Source: Caldovatus aquaticus (lineage in GTDB: Bacteria > Pseudomonadota > Alphaproteobacteria > Acetobacterales > Acetobacteraceae). Taken from it: 64,000 bases of DNA. The notes below the pieces were generated by a model. That model ran no database searches, had not been told where the DNA came from, and saw only the letters and a program-made list of their open reading frames with translations. Shown here piece by piece: positions 34,450 to 43,657 of this stretch. A program made the translations under genes and the position numbers. Numbering within the stretch: position 1 is the first letter of the stretch; each line of letters starts with the position of its first letter. The stretch is taken from positions 36,978 through 100,977 of the forward strand of contig NZ_JAHZUY010000010.1 of the NCBI RefSeq assembly GCF_019458025.1, read 5' to 3'.

Positions 34450-35442
34450 TCACGGCTGCAGCCGCACCCCGGTCCGCTCGACGATGACGCGGTGCTTCTC
34501 CAGCTCGCGCACCATGAAGGCACGCGCCTCGGCGAGGCCGTTCGGCCCGCGCCAGGGGTTGAGCCCGGAGCCGAGCATGCGCTCGCGCAGCGGCTCCTCG
34601 GCGAGGGCGGCGTTGAGCGCGCTGTTGATCGTCTCCGCGATCGGCTCCGGCATGCCGGCGGGACCGAGCAGCACGTACCAGCCGCCGATGTCGAAGCCGG
34701 GGACGCCGCTCTCCATCAGGGTCGGGATGTCGGGGTAGAGCGGGAAGCGCTCGGCGCCGGTGACGGCGATCGGGCGCACCATGCCGTCGCGCACCATGGC
34801 GAAGGCGGAGGCGATGGCGGCGATGCCGAACTGCGTCTCGCCGGTGTGGATGGACTGCAGCATCAGCCCGCCGCTGCGGTACGGCACGTGCACGAAGCGC
34901 GTGCCGAGCTCCTGCCCCAGCATCTCGGTCGCCAGGTGCAGCACGCCGCCGAAGCCGGAGGTGGCGTAGTTCAGCGTGCCGGGCGGCGCGGTGCGCAGGT
35001 GGGCGATCGCCTCCGGCGCGGTGCGGGCCGGGAAGGCGTTGTTGACGACGAGCAGCAGCGGCCCGGTGCTGAGCACGCCGAGATGGGTGAAGTCCGTCAC
35101 CGGATGGTAGCGCGTGCCGCCGATCAGGGCATTGGGGGCGATGGCGTGGGAGCCGCTCTCGGCCACCATCAGGACGTGCCCGTCCGCGGGCTGGCGGCGC
35201 AGCCATTCGCTGGCGATGGTGCCGGCGGCGCCGGGCCGGTTCTCCACCACGATGCGCGCGCCGCCGCCGATATGCGCGGCGAGCCGGTCCGCCAGCAGGC
35301 GGGCGAGGATGTCGGTGGAGCCGCCCGGCGAATAGCCGGTGACGAGGACGATCGGCTTGTCGGGGAAGGCGCCGGCCCCCTGGCCCGACGCGAGCAGCGC
35401 CCCCGTGGCGAGGGCAAGCGGCATGAATTGTCGGCGGCGCAT
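34450..35442 (-). CDS. Tripartite tricarboxylate transporter binding protein (TctC/Bug family)
   Basis: Periplasmic high-affinity carboxylate-binding protein. The 330-residue precursor has a signal peptide (MRRRQFMPLALATGALLASG, cleaved near GAGA), then FPDKPIVLVTGYSPGGSTDI (ligand loop 1), GARIVVENRPGAAGTIASEW, NYATSGFGGVLHLATEML and VPYRSGG. No tctA/tctB permease genes adjoin it, which is common because such orphans are amplified in several proteobacterial groups. Ligand not predictable. Confidence 0.92.
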   Translation of the reverse strand: MRRRQFMPLALATGALLASGQGAGAFPDKPIVLVTGYSPGGSTDILARLLADRLAAHIGGGARIVVENRPGAAGTIASEWLRRQPADGHVLMVAESGSHAIAPNALIGGTRYHPVTDFTHLGVLSTGPLLLVVNNAFPARTAPEAIAHLRTAPPGTLNYATSGFGGVLHLATEMLGQELGTRFVHVPYRSGGLMLQSIHTGETQFGIAAIASAFAMVRDGMVRPIAVTGAERFPLYPDIPTLMESGVPGFDIGGWYVLLGPAGMPEPIAETINSALNAALAEEPLRERMLGSGLNPWRGPNGLAEARAFMVRELEKHRVIVERTGVRLQP

Positions 35443-35565
35443 GGCGGCGGCTCGTCCTCCCTGGACTCGAGGCGGCTCCCTTGCGGAGCGTCGCGGAAGA
35501 GGTGCACCGGCCGCCGCCCGGAGGGAAGGGGCGCCGCGCCGGTCGGCCGCGGCGCCGTCCGGCCC

Positions 35566-36984
35566 TCAGCCGCGGCGCGGCGGCGTGCCGTCCTCGCCGA
35601 GGTCCCACCACAGCCCGGCGAAGGCGGCGATGCCCTCGCGCGCCGGGGCGATCAGCAGGTGCTCGTCGGGGCCGTGCTGCTTGCAGCCGTTGTAGCTGTG
35701 CGGCACCCAGACCAGCGGCACGCCGAGATGCTCGACGAACACGTCGCCCGGGAGCCCGCCCGAGGCGTTGGGGATGATCTGCACGCGCTTGCCGAGCGTG
35801 CGCTGCATGCTCGCCTGCGCCCAGCGCACCCAGGGGTGGTCGGGATCGGTGCGGCTGGCCGCCATGCGGATGCCGGCGTTCTCGATCCGCACCATCGGGA
35901 AGCCCTGCGCGTCGAGATGGGCGCGCAGCGCCGGGACGAAGCCCGCCGGGTCGCTGTCCACGGTGTAGCGGATCTGGCAGTGCGCGCGCGCCTCGGGCGC
36001 CACGGCGTTGACCGGGCTTTCCGGACGGCCGGAGACCATGGCGAGGACGATGAAGGAGTTCCAGCCGTAGATCTTCTCGGCCGGCGTCAGGCCCGGCTCA
36101 CCCCAGCCGGGATCAATGGTCGCCGCCTCGCCGCCGCCGCCGACCGGGCAGCCCTTCAGCACCGCCTTCACCGCCGGCGGCACGCCGCCCGCGGGCAGCC
36201 AGCCGCGCACCAGGATCCGCCCGTGGCGGTCCATGAGGCAGCCGAGCGCGTGCGCGAGCACGATCGCGGGGTCGGTGGTCAGGCCGCCCCAGTGGCCGGA
36301 ATGGACGCCGCCCTCGCGTAGCTTGACGACCAGGTCGAAGTGGAAGCTGCCGCGGGTGCCGGTGGCGATGGTCGGCACCTCGGGCTCGACGCGCGGGCCG
36401 TCGGAGGCGATGAGCACGTCGGCGGCCAGCTCCTTCGCGTGCGCGGCGACGAATTCGCGCAGGCCCCTGGAGCCGCGCTCCTCCGCCATCTCGAGCACGA
36501 TCTTGACGTTGCAGCCGAGCCTGCCGCCGCGCTCGGCCAGCACCGCCTCGAGCGCGGCGAGGTTCAGCGCGTGCTGGCCCTTGTTGTCGGCGGTGCCGCG
36601 GCCGTACCAGCGGTCGCCCTCCTCGACCAGCGTCCATGGCCTCAGGCCTGCGCGCCACTGGTCGTCGAGGCCACGCACCGTGTCGCCATGCCCGTAGAGC
36701 AGGACGGTCGGGCGCGCCGGGTCCTCGAGGCGCTCGGCGGTCAGGATCGGGCCGAAGCCTTCGATCGGATTGGGGTGGATCGTCGCGCGGAAGCCGAGGC
36801 GCTCCACCCAGGGGCGGATGGCGCCGTCGAGGTAGCGATGGAGCTCGGCCTCGCGCCCCTCCTCCTGCGCGGTCGAGGGGATGGCGACGAGTCCGGCGAG
36901 CAGGTCCCTGAAGCCGGAGCCCTGAGCGCCGTCGCCGTCGAAGAAGCGCCTGGCGCGCGCGATCGCGCCCTCGCGGCTCGCCAT
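35566..36984 (-). CDS. M20-family metallopeptidase / dipeptidase
   Basis: Zinc aminoacyl peptidase or amidase of the M20 (ArgE/DapE/CPG2) superfamily. In 472 residues: metal ligand and Asp in VLLYGHGDTVRG (about 95-106), DRWYGRGTADNKGQHALNL with bridging Asp, catalytic Glu in LEMAEERGSRGL, and the terminal His in SYNGCKQHGPDEH. The dimerisation lid (GVHSGHWGG) is complete. ATG 36984 starts at the first conserved region. Possible roles are carnosinase-like dipeptide cleavage; substrate unknown. Confidence 0.9.
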   Translation of the reverse strand: MASREGAIARARRFFDGDGAQGSGFRDLLAGLVAIPSTAQEEGREAELHRYLDGAIRPWVERLGFRATIHPNPIEGFGPILTAERLEDPARPTVLLYGHGDTVRGLDDQWRAGLRPWTLVEEGDRWYGRGTADNKGQHALNLAALEAVLAERGGRLGCNVKIVLEMAEERGSRGLREFVAAHAKELAADVLIASDGPRVEPEVPTIATGTRGSFHFDLVVKLREGGVHSGHWGGLTTDPAIVLAHALGCLMDRHGRILVRGWLPAGGVPPAVKAVLKGCPVGGGGEAATIDPGWGEPGLTPAEKIYGWNSFIVLAMVSGRPESPVNAVAPEARAHCQIRYTVDSDPAGFVPALRAHLDAQGFPMVRIENAGIRMAASRTDPDHPWVRWAQASMQRTLGKRVQIIPNASGGLPGDVFVEHLGVPLVWVPHSYNGCKQHGPDEHLLIAPAREGIAAFAGLWWDLGEDGTPPRRG

Positions 36985-37091
36985 CTCGGTCCTCGCCCCC
37001 TCCGCCGTGGCGCGGGGAGGATGGCCAGTCGGGCGGCGGTCGTCCAGGCCCGCGCGGCGCGCGCGCCTCGGCCCGCGGCGGCGGCGCGTCC

Positions 37092-37451
37092 TCACCGCGT
37101 GCGCGCGGGCGCCGTGGTCCCCCCGCCGCGTCCGGGGGCGCCGTTGCCGAGCGTCGCCGCCAGGGCGGCCGCCGCGGCGAACGGCAGCAGCGCCTGGCCG
37201 GTGGTCATGCCGGAGGTCAGCTCGTCATAGGCGGGCTCGAACAGCCAGGAGGGCGCCCGTCCGCCCGGCATGCCGCCCGGCGGCGCGACCGGCGCCGGAC
37301 GGGGCGCGAGGCGCGGCTGGGGCGCGCCGCGCGCCGCGATCACGACCTGCGCCTCCGCCGGCACGACCACGGTCCCGAGCTGCTGCGCGGCCGTCGCGCC
37401 GGGGAGGAGCAGCGCCAGGGCAGGGGCGACGAGGAGGATTCGGGCCTTCAT
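37092..37451 (-). CDS. Small secreted hypothetical protein
   Basis: 119 residues with a clear signal peptide (MKARILLVAPALALLLPGAT, cleaved near TAAQQ), a Val/Ala strand region, a Pro/Arg-rich linker, and a second hydrophobic segment (ALLPFAAAAALAATLGNG) that may anchor it. The last residues are Gly/Thr/Arg-rich. No family recognised. ATG 37451 was chosen because an upstream in-frame start lacks signal-peptide character. Confidence 0.6.
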   Translation of the reverse strand: MKARILLVAPALALLLPGATAAQQLGTVVVPAEAQVVIAARGAPQPRLAPRPAPVAPPGGMPGGRAPSWLFEPAYDELTSGMTTGQALLPFAAAAALAATLGNGAPGRGGGTTAPARTR

Positions 37452-37521
37452 CACGGCGCCGTGATGAAAACCCGGAAGCGGCGCCGGATGCAAGCGGCGA
37501 TTGCGCCCCGCTCGGCCGCCG

Positions 37522-38157
37522 CTACTCGAAGTCGGGCTGGCGCTCCGGCACTGCCGCGGCGAAGGCGGGCAGGGTGAGGCAGGCGGCCTCCGCCGCGAGC
37601 AGACGCGGCAGGGGCGCGAGGTCCACTCCGAAGCGTCGGGCGTTGAACAGCTGCGGCACGAGGCAGATGTCGGCGAGGCCGGGCCGGTCGCCGAAGCAGA
37701 ACGGGCCGGTGCGCTCGCCCTGCAGCAGCGCCTGGCAGGCGGCGAGGCCCTCGGCGATCACCGCGCGCGCCCAGGCGTTCACCTGCTCCTCGCCGTGGCC
37801 GAGCGCGCGCAGGCGGTTCAGCACCCTGAGGTTCTGCAGCGGATGGATGTCCGCGGCGATCGCCAGGGCGAAGGCGCGCACCCGCGCACGCCCCACCGGG
37901 TCGCGCGGCAGCAGCGGCGGATCGGGATGGGTCTCCTCGAGGTATTCGCAGATCGCCAGCGACTGGGTGAGCACGCTGCCGTCGTCGAGCTCGAGCGCCG
38001 GCACCAGGCCCTGGGGATTGAGGCGCAGGAACGCCTCGGAGCGCTGCTCGCCGCGGCGGAGATGGACCGTGGCCGGCTCGGCGGAGAGCCCCTTCAGCGC
38101 CAGCGCGATGCGGACCCGCCAGGCGGCGGTGGAGCGGTAGTAGCCGTGCAGTCGCAT
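37522..38157 (-). CDS. maiA: Maleylacetoacetate isomerase / zeta-class glutathione S-transferase
   Basis: Glutathione-dependent cis-trans isomerase of tyrosine breakdown. Residues 1-20 (RLHGYYRSTAAWRVRIALAL) carry the zeta-GST motif (S/T-A-x-x-R-V-R) and NPQGLVPALELDDGSVLTQS binds glutathione; QNLRVLNRL and the terminal LADICLVPQLFNARRFGVDL fit MaiA. Length 211 is typical. hmgA and fahA are not in the window, so the catabolic assignment rests on family. It precedes the acyl-CoA dehydrogenase gene only by proximity (64 bp). Confidence 0.86.
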   Translation of the reverse strand: MRLHGYYRSTAAWRVRIALALKGLSAEPATVHLRRGEQRSEAFLRLNPQGLVPALELDDGSVLTQSLAICEYLEETHPDPPLLPRDPVGRARVRAFALAIAADIHPLQNLRVLNRLRALGHGEEQVNAWARAVIAEGLAACQALLQGERTGPFCFGDRPGLADICLVPQLFNARRFGVDLAPLPRLLAAEAACLTLPAFAAAVPERQPDFE

Positions 38158-38221
38158 CGCGCGTTCTCCATGCTCCGCTTTCGTGCAGCGGCGGCGATTA
38201 CGCGCGCACGGCGATGCGCCG

Positions 38222-39385
38222 TCAACGCCGGCCCAGCATGTGGCGTGTGATGATCACCCGCATGATCTCGTTCGTGCCTTCTAAGATGCGATGGACACGC
38301 AGGTCGCGAACCGTCTTCTCGATCCGATAATCGGCCAGGTAGCCATAGCCGCCCAGGAGTTGCAGAGCCTCGTCGGCCACACGCCAGCCGACGTCGGTGG
38401 CGAAGCGCTTGGCCATGGCGCAGTAGGCGGTCGCGTCCGGGGCCCCCGAATCGAGCCGGGCGCAGGCGCGCCAGAGCAGGCTGCGCGCCGCCTCCAGCTC
38501 GGTCGCCATGTCGGCGAGGCGGAACTGCGTCGCCTGGAAGTCGGCGACGGCGCGGCCGAAGGCGCGGCGCTCCTGCACATAGGCCAGCGCGCGGTCGAGC
38601 GCGTCCTGGGCGCCGCCGAGCGAGCAGGCGGCGATGTTCAGCCGCCCGCCGTCGAGCCCGGCCATGGCGATGCGGAAGCCGCGGCCCTCCTCGCCGAGCA
38701 CCGCCCCCTCCGCCGGCAGCCGCGCGTCCTGGAAGACCACCTGGCGCGTCGGCTGGGCGTTCCAGCCCATCTTTTTCTCCGGCGCGCCGAAGGAGAGGCC
38801 GGGCGTCTCCTTCGGCACCAGCAGGCAGGAGATGCCGTCCGGCCCGGGGCCGCCGGTGCGCGCCATGACAGCGTAGAGGTCGGCGGCGCCGGCGCCGGAG
38901 ATGAACTGCTTGGCGCCGTTCAGCACGTAGTGCCCGCCCTCGCGCGCCGCGCGGGTGGAGAGCGCCGCGGCGTCGGAGCCCGCGCCCGGCTCGGTCAGGC
39001 AGTAGGCGGCGATCGCCTCCATGGTGACGAGCCTCGGCAGCCAGCGCGCGCGCTGCGCCTCGGTGCCGAAGCGGTCGATCATCCAGGCGACCATGTTGTG
39101 GATCGAGAGGAAGGCGCTGACGGTCGGGCAGCCCTGCGCCAGCGCCTCGAACACCACCGCGGCGTCGAGGCGCGTCAGGCCGGCGCCGCCCGACTCCTCG
39201 CGCACGTAGAGCGCGGCCATGCCGAGCCCGGCCGCCTGGCGCAGTTCGGCGAGGGGGAAGTGCTTGCGCTCGTCCCATTCCTGCGCCCTGGGGGCGAGCA
39301 CCTCGCGGGCGAAGGCGAGCGCGGTCTCGCGCAGCGCGCGGGTGCTCTCGGGCAGGTCGAAGCTGGCGCTGGTGTCGGGCGGCAT
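38222..39385 (-). CDS. Acyl-CoA dehydrogenase (isobutyryl/short-branched-chain type)
   Basis: FAD flavoenzyme oxidising acyl-CoA to enoyl-CoA. In 387 residues: YCLTEPGAGSDAAALSTRA (flavin/substrate signature), NGAKQFISGAGAADLYAVMAR, MGWNAQPTRQVVFQDARLP, and a C-terminal ALQLLGGYGYLADYRIEKTV RDLRVHRILEGTNEIMR. This pattern is closest to isobutyryl-CoA dehydrogenases of valine breakdown. It sits beside indolepyruvate oxidoreductase and maiA, suggesting an amino-acid catabolism neighbourhood, though each gene appears separately transcribed. Confidence 0.9.
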   Translation of the reverse strand: MPPDTSASFDLPESTRALRETALAFAREVLAPRAQEWDERKHFPLAELRQAAGLGMAALYVREESGGAGLTRLDAAVVFEALAQGCPTVSAFLSIHNMVAWMIDRFGTEAQRARWLPRLVTMEAIAAYCLTEPGAGSDAAALSTRAAREGGHYVLNGAKQFISGAGAADLYAVMARTGGPGPDGISCLLVPKETPGLSFGAPEKKMGWNAQPTRQVVFQDARLPAEGAVLGEEGRGFRIAMAGLDGGRLNIAACSLGGAQDALDRALAYVQERRAFGRAVADFQATQFRLADMATELEAARSLLWRACARLDSGAPDATAYCAMAKRFATDVGWRVADEALQLLGGYGYLADYRIEKTVRDLRVHRILEGTNEIMRVIITRHMLGRR

Positions 39386-39502
39386 CGCTTGGGTCTCCCG
39401 GGCGCCGGTATCGGCCGGCGGCGGCCGCGCGTCCAGGGCCGTGCGCGCGCAGCCGCCGCGCGAGGGCGGGGCGCGGCGCCCGGCCCGGGCGGCCGGCCGC
39501 CG

Positions 39503-42500
39503 CTATTCCGCGGCCACCGCCTCGGCGGGCGCCGGCGCGGCCTGCGGCGCCGGGGCGTCCAGCGAGGCCGCGATCGCCGCCATGCGCGCGCGCGCCCGGG
39601 CGATGTTCGCCGCCTTGACGTGCCCGAAGCCCCTGATGTCCGCCGCCGCCTCGGCCCAGGCGCAGATCGTCGCGTGCGTCGCAGGCGAGAGGCGCGGCAG
39701 CAGCCGCTCGATGCCGGCGCGGTATTCCTCGATCAGCGCCCGCTCGGTGCGCCGCTCCGCGGTGCGGCCGAAGGGGTCGAGCCAGGTGCCGCGCAGCACC
39801 TTGCCGTGCCGCAGCCAGCCCATGGCGCGCAGCATCCAGGGGCCGAACGCCCGCTTGCGCGGCAGGCCGGTTTCCGGGTCGCGCCGCGCCAGCAGCGGCG
39901 GGGCCAGGTGCAGCTCGATCCGCCGCGTCCCGGTGAAGCCGCGGGCGAGTTCCGCCTGCCAAGCCGGGTCGGCGTGCAGCCGCGCCACCTCGTACTCGTC
40001 CTTGTAGGCCATCAGGCGGTGGAGCTGGACCGCGACGGCGCGCGCGAGCCGCTCCTCGCCGACGCCGACCCGCGCCCCTTCGGCGGCGCGCACCCTGGCG
40101 ACGAAGTCGGCGTAGCGGCGGGCATAGGCCGCGTTCTGGTAGGCGGTGAGGTCCGCCACGCGGCGCGCGATCAGCGCGTCCAGCGTCTCGCTCTCCGGCG
40201 TCGGCGGCGTGACGGCCGCCTCGTCCCAGGCGGCGGCGCGGCCGCGCCGGAACGCCTCCTGGTTGCGCTCGACCGCCGCGCCGTTGAGCGCGATCGCCTT
40301 GAGGATCGCCTCGGCCGAGACGGGGATCAGGCCGCGCTGGTAGGCGACGCCGAGCAGGAAGACGTTGAGGTAGATCGCATCGCCCATCTCGGCGACGACG
40401 CGGCTCGCCGCCGGGATCAGCGCCATCTCGCGGCAGGCGGCGCGCAGGTTCGCGACCATGCCCGCGCGGTCGTAGCGCGTGCCCGTGTCGCGCACGAACT
40501 CCGCCGTCGGCGCGAGGTCGGCGTTCACCACCGCGACGGTGCGCGCGGGGCCGAGCATCGGCCGCGCGCTGCGGCCGTGCGCCACCACCATGTCGGCGGC
40601 GAGCAGCAGGTCCGCCTGGCCGAGCCCGATGCGCGGGCCGCGGATCGACTCCGGCGCCGCGCCGGCCCGGCCGATGCGGAGCTGGCCGAACACGCCGCCG
40701 CCCTTCTGCGCCAGGCCGAGCTGGTCCATCGCCCGGATCGGCCGGCCTTCGAGATGCGCCGCCATGGAGAGGATGGCCGAGAGCGAGAGCACGCCCTGCC
40801 CGCCGACGCCGGCGAGCAGGATGTTCCAGGCGTCGCCCTTCGCCGGCTCCGGCCGCTGCGGCTCCGGCATCGCCGCGACCGGGCCGCCGGCGGTCGCCTG
40901 CGTCTCCGGCTTCGCCGGGGTGGCGCCGATCAGCGTGATGAAGGAGGGGCAGAAGCCCTCGAGGCAGGAGTAGTCCTGGTTGCAGTTGCTCTGGTCGATC
41001 CGGCGCTTGCGGCCGAACGCGGTCTCCAGCGGCTCGACCGCGAGGCAGTTGGAGACGCGCGAGCACTCGCCGCAGTCCTCGCAGACGCGCGGGTTGATGG
41101 CGACGCGCTTCTGCGCCTGCGGCGCCAGGTCGCGCTTGCGCTTGCGCCGGCGCTCGGTGGCGCATTCCTGGTCGTAGATCAGGGCGGTGACGCCCGGCAC
41201 CTCGCGCAGCGCGCGCTGCACCGCATCCAGCCGCGAGCGGTGGTGGAAGCCGACGCCGGGCGGGATCAGCGGGTCGCCCCTGTGGCGGTCCGGGTCGTCG
41301 GAGACGATCTCGATGCGCTCGACGCCCTCGGCGCGGAGCTGGGCGGCGATGCGCGGCACCGTCGTCTCGGCGTCCGGGCGCTGGCCCCCGGTCATCGCCA
41401 CTGCGCTGTTGACCAGGATCTTGTAGGTGATGTTGGCCCCGGCGGCGACCGCGGCGCGGATCGCGAGGATGCCGGAGTGCGCGTAGGTGCCGTCGCCGAG
41501 GTTGGCGAAGACGTGTTTCTCGGTGACGAAGGGCGCCATGCCGATCCAGTTCGACCCCTCCGCGCCCATGTGGGTGAAGAGGTCGGTCTGCCGGTCCATC
41601 GTCACGGCGAGGAAGTGGCAGCCGATGCCGGCGAGCGCGTGGCTCCCCTCCGGCACGCGCGTCGAGGTGTTGTGCGGGCAGCCGGGGCAGAAATAGGGGG
41701 CGCGCAGGTGGCGCGGATCGGGCTGCGCCGCGGCGAGCGCGTCGAGCTCGGCGAGGCGCGCGCGCATGCGCTCGGTGCGGAAGGGCTCCGGCAGGCGGGC
41801 GGAGAGGGCGCGCACGATCTGCCCGGCCTCGAGCTCGGTCAGCTCGGAGAGCAGCGGCCGGCCGTCCTCGTCCCTCTTGCCGACCACGCGCGGGCGCGGG
41901 TCCGCGTGGTAGAGCGCGTCGCGGAGCTGCGGCTCGAGCAGGGCGCGGCGGTCCTCGACCACCAGGATCTCCTCGAGGCCGCGGGCGAATTCGCGCGCCG
42001 CCTCGGCGTCGAGCGGCCAGGCGAGGCCGACCTTCCAGAGGCGCAGGCCATGCGCGCGCGCCACCTCGTCGGTGATGCCGCAGTCGAGCAGCGCCTGGCG
42101 CAGCGTCGCGTAGGCCTTGCCGCGCGCGGCGATGCCGTAGCGCGCCACGGGGCTGTCCAGCACCACGCGGTTGAGGCCGTTGGCGCGGGCGAAGGCCACG
42201 GCGTGCGGCAGCTTGAACTCGCGCAGCCGCCGCTCCTGCGCGATCCAGTGGTCGCGGAGGCGGATGTGCAGCCCGTCCGGCGAGGGCGCGAGGCCCGGGG
42301 GCTCCACCGTCGCGTAGCGCGCCGGGTCCACGGTGACGGAGGCGGTGCCGTCCATCGTGTCGGCGACGCACTTCAGCCCGACCCAGAGGCCGGCGAAGCG
42401 GCTGAGCGCGATGCCCTTGAGGCCGAATTCCAGCACGTCGGCGACGTCGGACGGGTCGAGCACCGGGATCTCGAGGTCCACGAAGGTGTGCTCGCAGCCC

Positions 42501-42982
42501 GAGGTGATGGTCGAGGACTTGGCCGAGGGGTCGTCCCCGGCGAGCGCGAGCACGCCGCCCTTCGGCGCGGTGCCGGCGGAATTGGCATGGCGCAGCGCGT
42601 CGCCGCTGCGGTCCACCCCCGGCCCCTTGCCGTACCAGATGCCGAACACGCCATCGAACTTCGCGGTGCCGGGGTAGAGCCCGGCCTGCTGCGAGCCCCA
42701 GACCGCGGTCGCGGCCAGGTCCTCGTTCAGCCCCGGCCGGAAGACGATGTTCGCGGCCTTCAGCCGCTCCGCCTGCCGCTCCAGCTCGCGGTCGAGGCCG
42801 CCGAGCGGCGAGCCGCGGTAGCCCGAGATGAAGCCCGCCGTGTTCCAGCCCAGCGCCGCGTCCATCTCGCGGCGCAGCAGCGGCAGGCGCACCAGCGCCT
42901 GGATGCCGGTCAGCAGCACGAGGTCGCCGCGCCGCGTGTAGCGGTCCTCGAGCCGCGCCTCGGGTCGCTGGATGGTGCCCAT
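39503..42982 (-). CDS. Indolepyruvate ferredoxin oxidoreductase, fused single-chain form
   Basis: Oxidatively decarboxylates aryl or branched 2-oxo acids to acyl-CoA with ferredoxin reduction. The 1159-residue protein combines the alpha part (LTGIQALVRLPLLRREMD, GYRGSPLGGLD), TPP-binding CPGCPHNTSTRVPEGSHALA with GDGTYAHSG, an Fe-S segment CEDCGECSRVSNC, and the gamma-type domain LLAGVGGQGVLSLSAIL. Such fused enzymes are common in alphaproteobacteria. ATG 42982 has GGGAGG upstream. Divergent Lrp-type regulator 111 bp away is the probable controller. Confidence 0.93.
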   Translation of the reverse strand: MGTIQRPEARLEDRYTRRGDLVLLTGIQALVRLPLLRREMDAALGWNTAGFISGYRGSPLGGLDRELERQAERLKAANIVFRPGLNEDLAATAVWGSQQAGLYPGTAKFDGVFGIWYGKGPGVDRSGDALRHANSAGTAPKGGVLALAGDDPSAKSSTITSGCEHTFVDLEIPVLDPSDVADVLEFGLKGIALSRFAGLWVGLKCVADTMDGTASVTVDPARYATVEPPGLAPSPDGLHIRLRDHWIAQERRLREFKLPHAVAFARANGLNRVVLDSPVARYGIAARGKAYATLRQALLDCGITDEVARAHGLRLWKVGLAWPLDAEAAREFARGLEEILVVEDRRALLEPQLRDALYHADPRPRVVGKRDEDGRPLLSELTELEAGQIVRALSARLPEPFRTERMRARLAELDALAAAQPDPRHLRAPYFCPGCPHNTSTRVPEGSHALAGIGCHFLAVTMDRQTDLFTHMGAEGSNWIGMAPFVTEKHVFANLGDGTYAHSGILAIRAAVAAGANITYKILVNSAVAMTGGQRPDAETTVPRIAAQLRAEGVERIEIVSDDPDRHRGDPLIPPGVGFHHRSRLDAVQRALREVPGVTALIYDQECATERRRKRKRDLAPQAQKRVAINPRVCEDCGECSRVSNCLAVEPLETAFGRKRRIDQSNCNQDYSCLEGFCPSFITLIGATPAKPETQATAGGPVAAMPEPQRPEPAKGDAWNILLAGVGGQGVLSLSAILSMAAHLEGRPIRAMDQLGLAQKGGGVFGQLRIGRAGAAPESIRGPRIGLGQADLLLAADMVVAHGRSARPMLGPARTVAVVNADLAPTAEFVRDTGTRYDRAGMVANLRAACREMALIPAASRVVAEMGDAIYLNVFLLGVAYQRGLIPVSAEAILKAIALNGAAVERNQEAFRRGRAAAWDEAAVTPPTPESETLDALIARRVADLTAYQNAAYARRYADFVARVRAAEGARVGVGEERLARAVAVQLHRLMAYKDEYEVARLHADPAWQAELARGFTGTRRIELHLAPPLLARRDPETGLPRKRAFGPWMLRAMGWLRHGKVLRGTWLDPFGRTAERRTERALIEEYRAGIERLLPRLSPATHATICAWAEAAADIRGFGHVKAANIARARARMAAIAASLDAPAPQAAPAPAEAVAAE

Positions 42983-43093
42983 CCTTCCACCTCCCGGGCC
43001 CGTGGCCCGATATGGGAAGAATAGGGTTGCGCCGCCAGAGGTTTCTTTCGAATTCTGTTGTGCAGCGCCGAAAGGACGGAAGACGCTTCTGCC

Positions 43094-43621
43094 ATGGACC
43101 CTCACCGCGTGGATGCGCCCCGGCCGGAGCGGGAGCGCTCCGGCCCGGCGCGACCCGACCGGCCGCGCCTCGATCCGATTGACCGGCGCATCCTGCGCGC
43201 CCTGGCTCGGCGCGCAAGGCTGACGAATGCGGAACTGGCCGAGGAGGTGGGGCTCTCCCCCTCCCCCTGCTGGACCCGGGTGCGGCGGCTGGAGCAGGCC
43301 GGGGTCATCAAGGGCTATGTCGCGGTCCTCGACCAGGCCGCGCTCGGCCTGCCCGACACGGTGTTCATCGAGGTCATGCTGGAGCGGCACGACCAGGAGA
43401 TCCTGCGCCGCTTCGAGGAGAGCGTCGCCGCGATCCCCGAGGTGCTGGAATGCTACCTCGTCACCGGCGAATACGACTACGTGATCAAGGCCGCGGTCGG
43501 CGGCACCCAGGGCTACGAGGCGCTGCTGCGCGAGAAGCTCTACCGCCTGCCGGGGGTGCGCCACACCCGCACCAGCTTCGCGCTGCGCTGCCTCAAGCTC
43601 AGCGTCTCGCCGGTGCCCTGA
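43094..43621 (+). CDS. Lrp/AsnC-family transcriptional regulator
   Basis: DNA-binding amino-acid-responsive regulator. After a charged 33-residue lead, LDPIDRRILRALARRARLTN AELAEEVGLSPSPCWTRVRR forms the winged helix-turn-helix, followed by the RAM ligand domain (FIEVMLERHDQEILRRFEES, ECYLVTGEYDYVIKAAVGG). 175 residues from ATG 43094; an upstream TTG would add 12 residues. Being divergent from indolepyruvate oxidoreductase, it most likely senses an aromatic or branched amino acid and controls that gene and itself. AT-rich DNA at 43014-43060 between them is the probable operator. Confidence 0.92.
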   Translation: MDPHRVDAPRPERERSGPARPDRPRLDPIDRRILRALARRARLTNAELAEEVGLSPSPCWTRVRRLEQAGVIKGYVAVLDQAALGLPDTVFIEVMLERHDQEILRRFEESVAAIPEVLECYLVTGEYDYVIKAAVGGTQGYEALLREKLYRLPGVRHTRTSFALRCLKLSVSPVP

Positions 43622-43650
43622 GCGGGCGCGGCCGCCGCGGCGGCGCCCGC
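43622..43650. terminator. GC-rich hairpin between convergent genes
   Basis: GCGGGCGC pairs with GCGCCCGC around the palindromic core GCCGCCGCGGCGGC. It fills the 36-bp space between the Lrp-type gene and the last gene of the cco operon and can serve as a bidirectional terminator. Confidence 0.6.
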
Positions 43651-43657
43651 CAGGCGC

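Noticed and set aside
38291..43024. Very long open frame opposite the acyl-CoA dehydrogenase and indolepyruvate oxidoreductase genes
   Set aside because: In this GC-rich DNA stop codons are rare on the antisense frame; the composition (Arg/Ala/His/Asp-rich, no family blocks) and full overlap with two clear enzymes mark it as a shadow.
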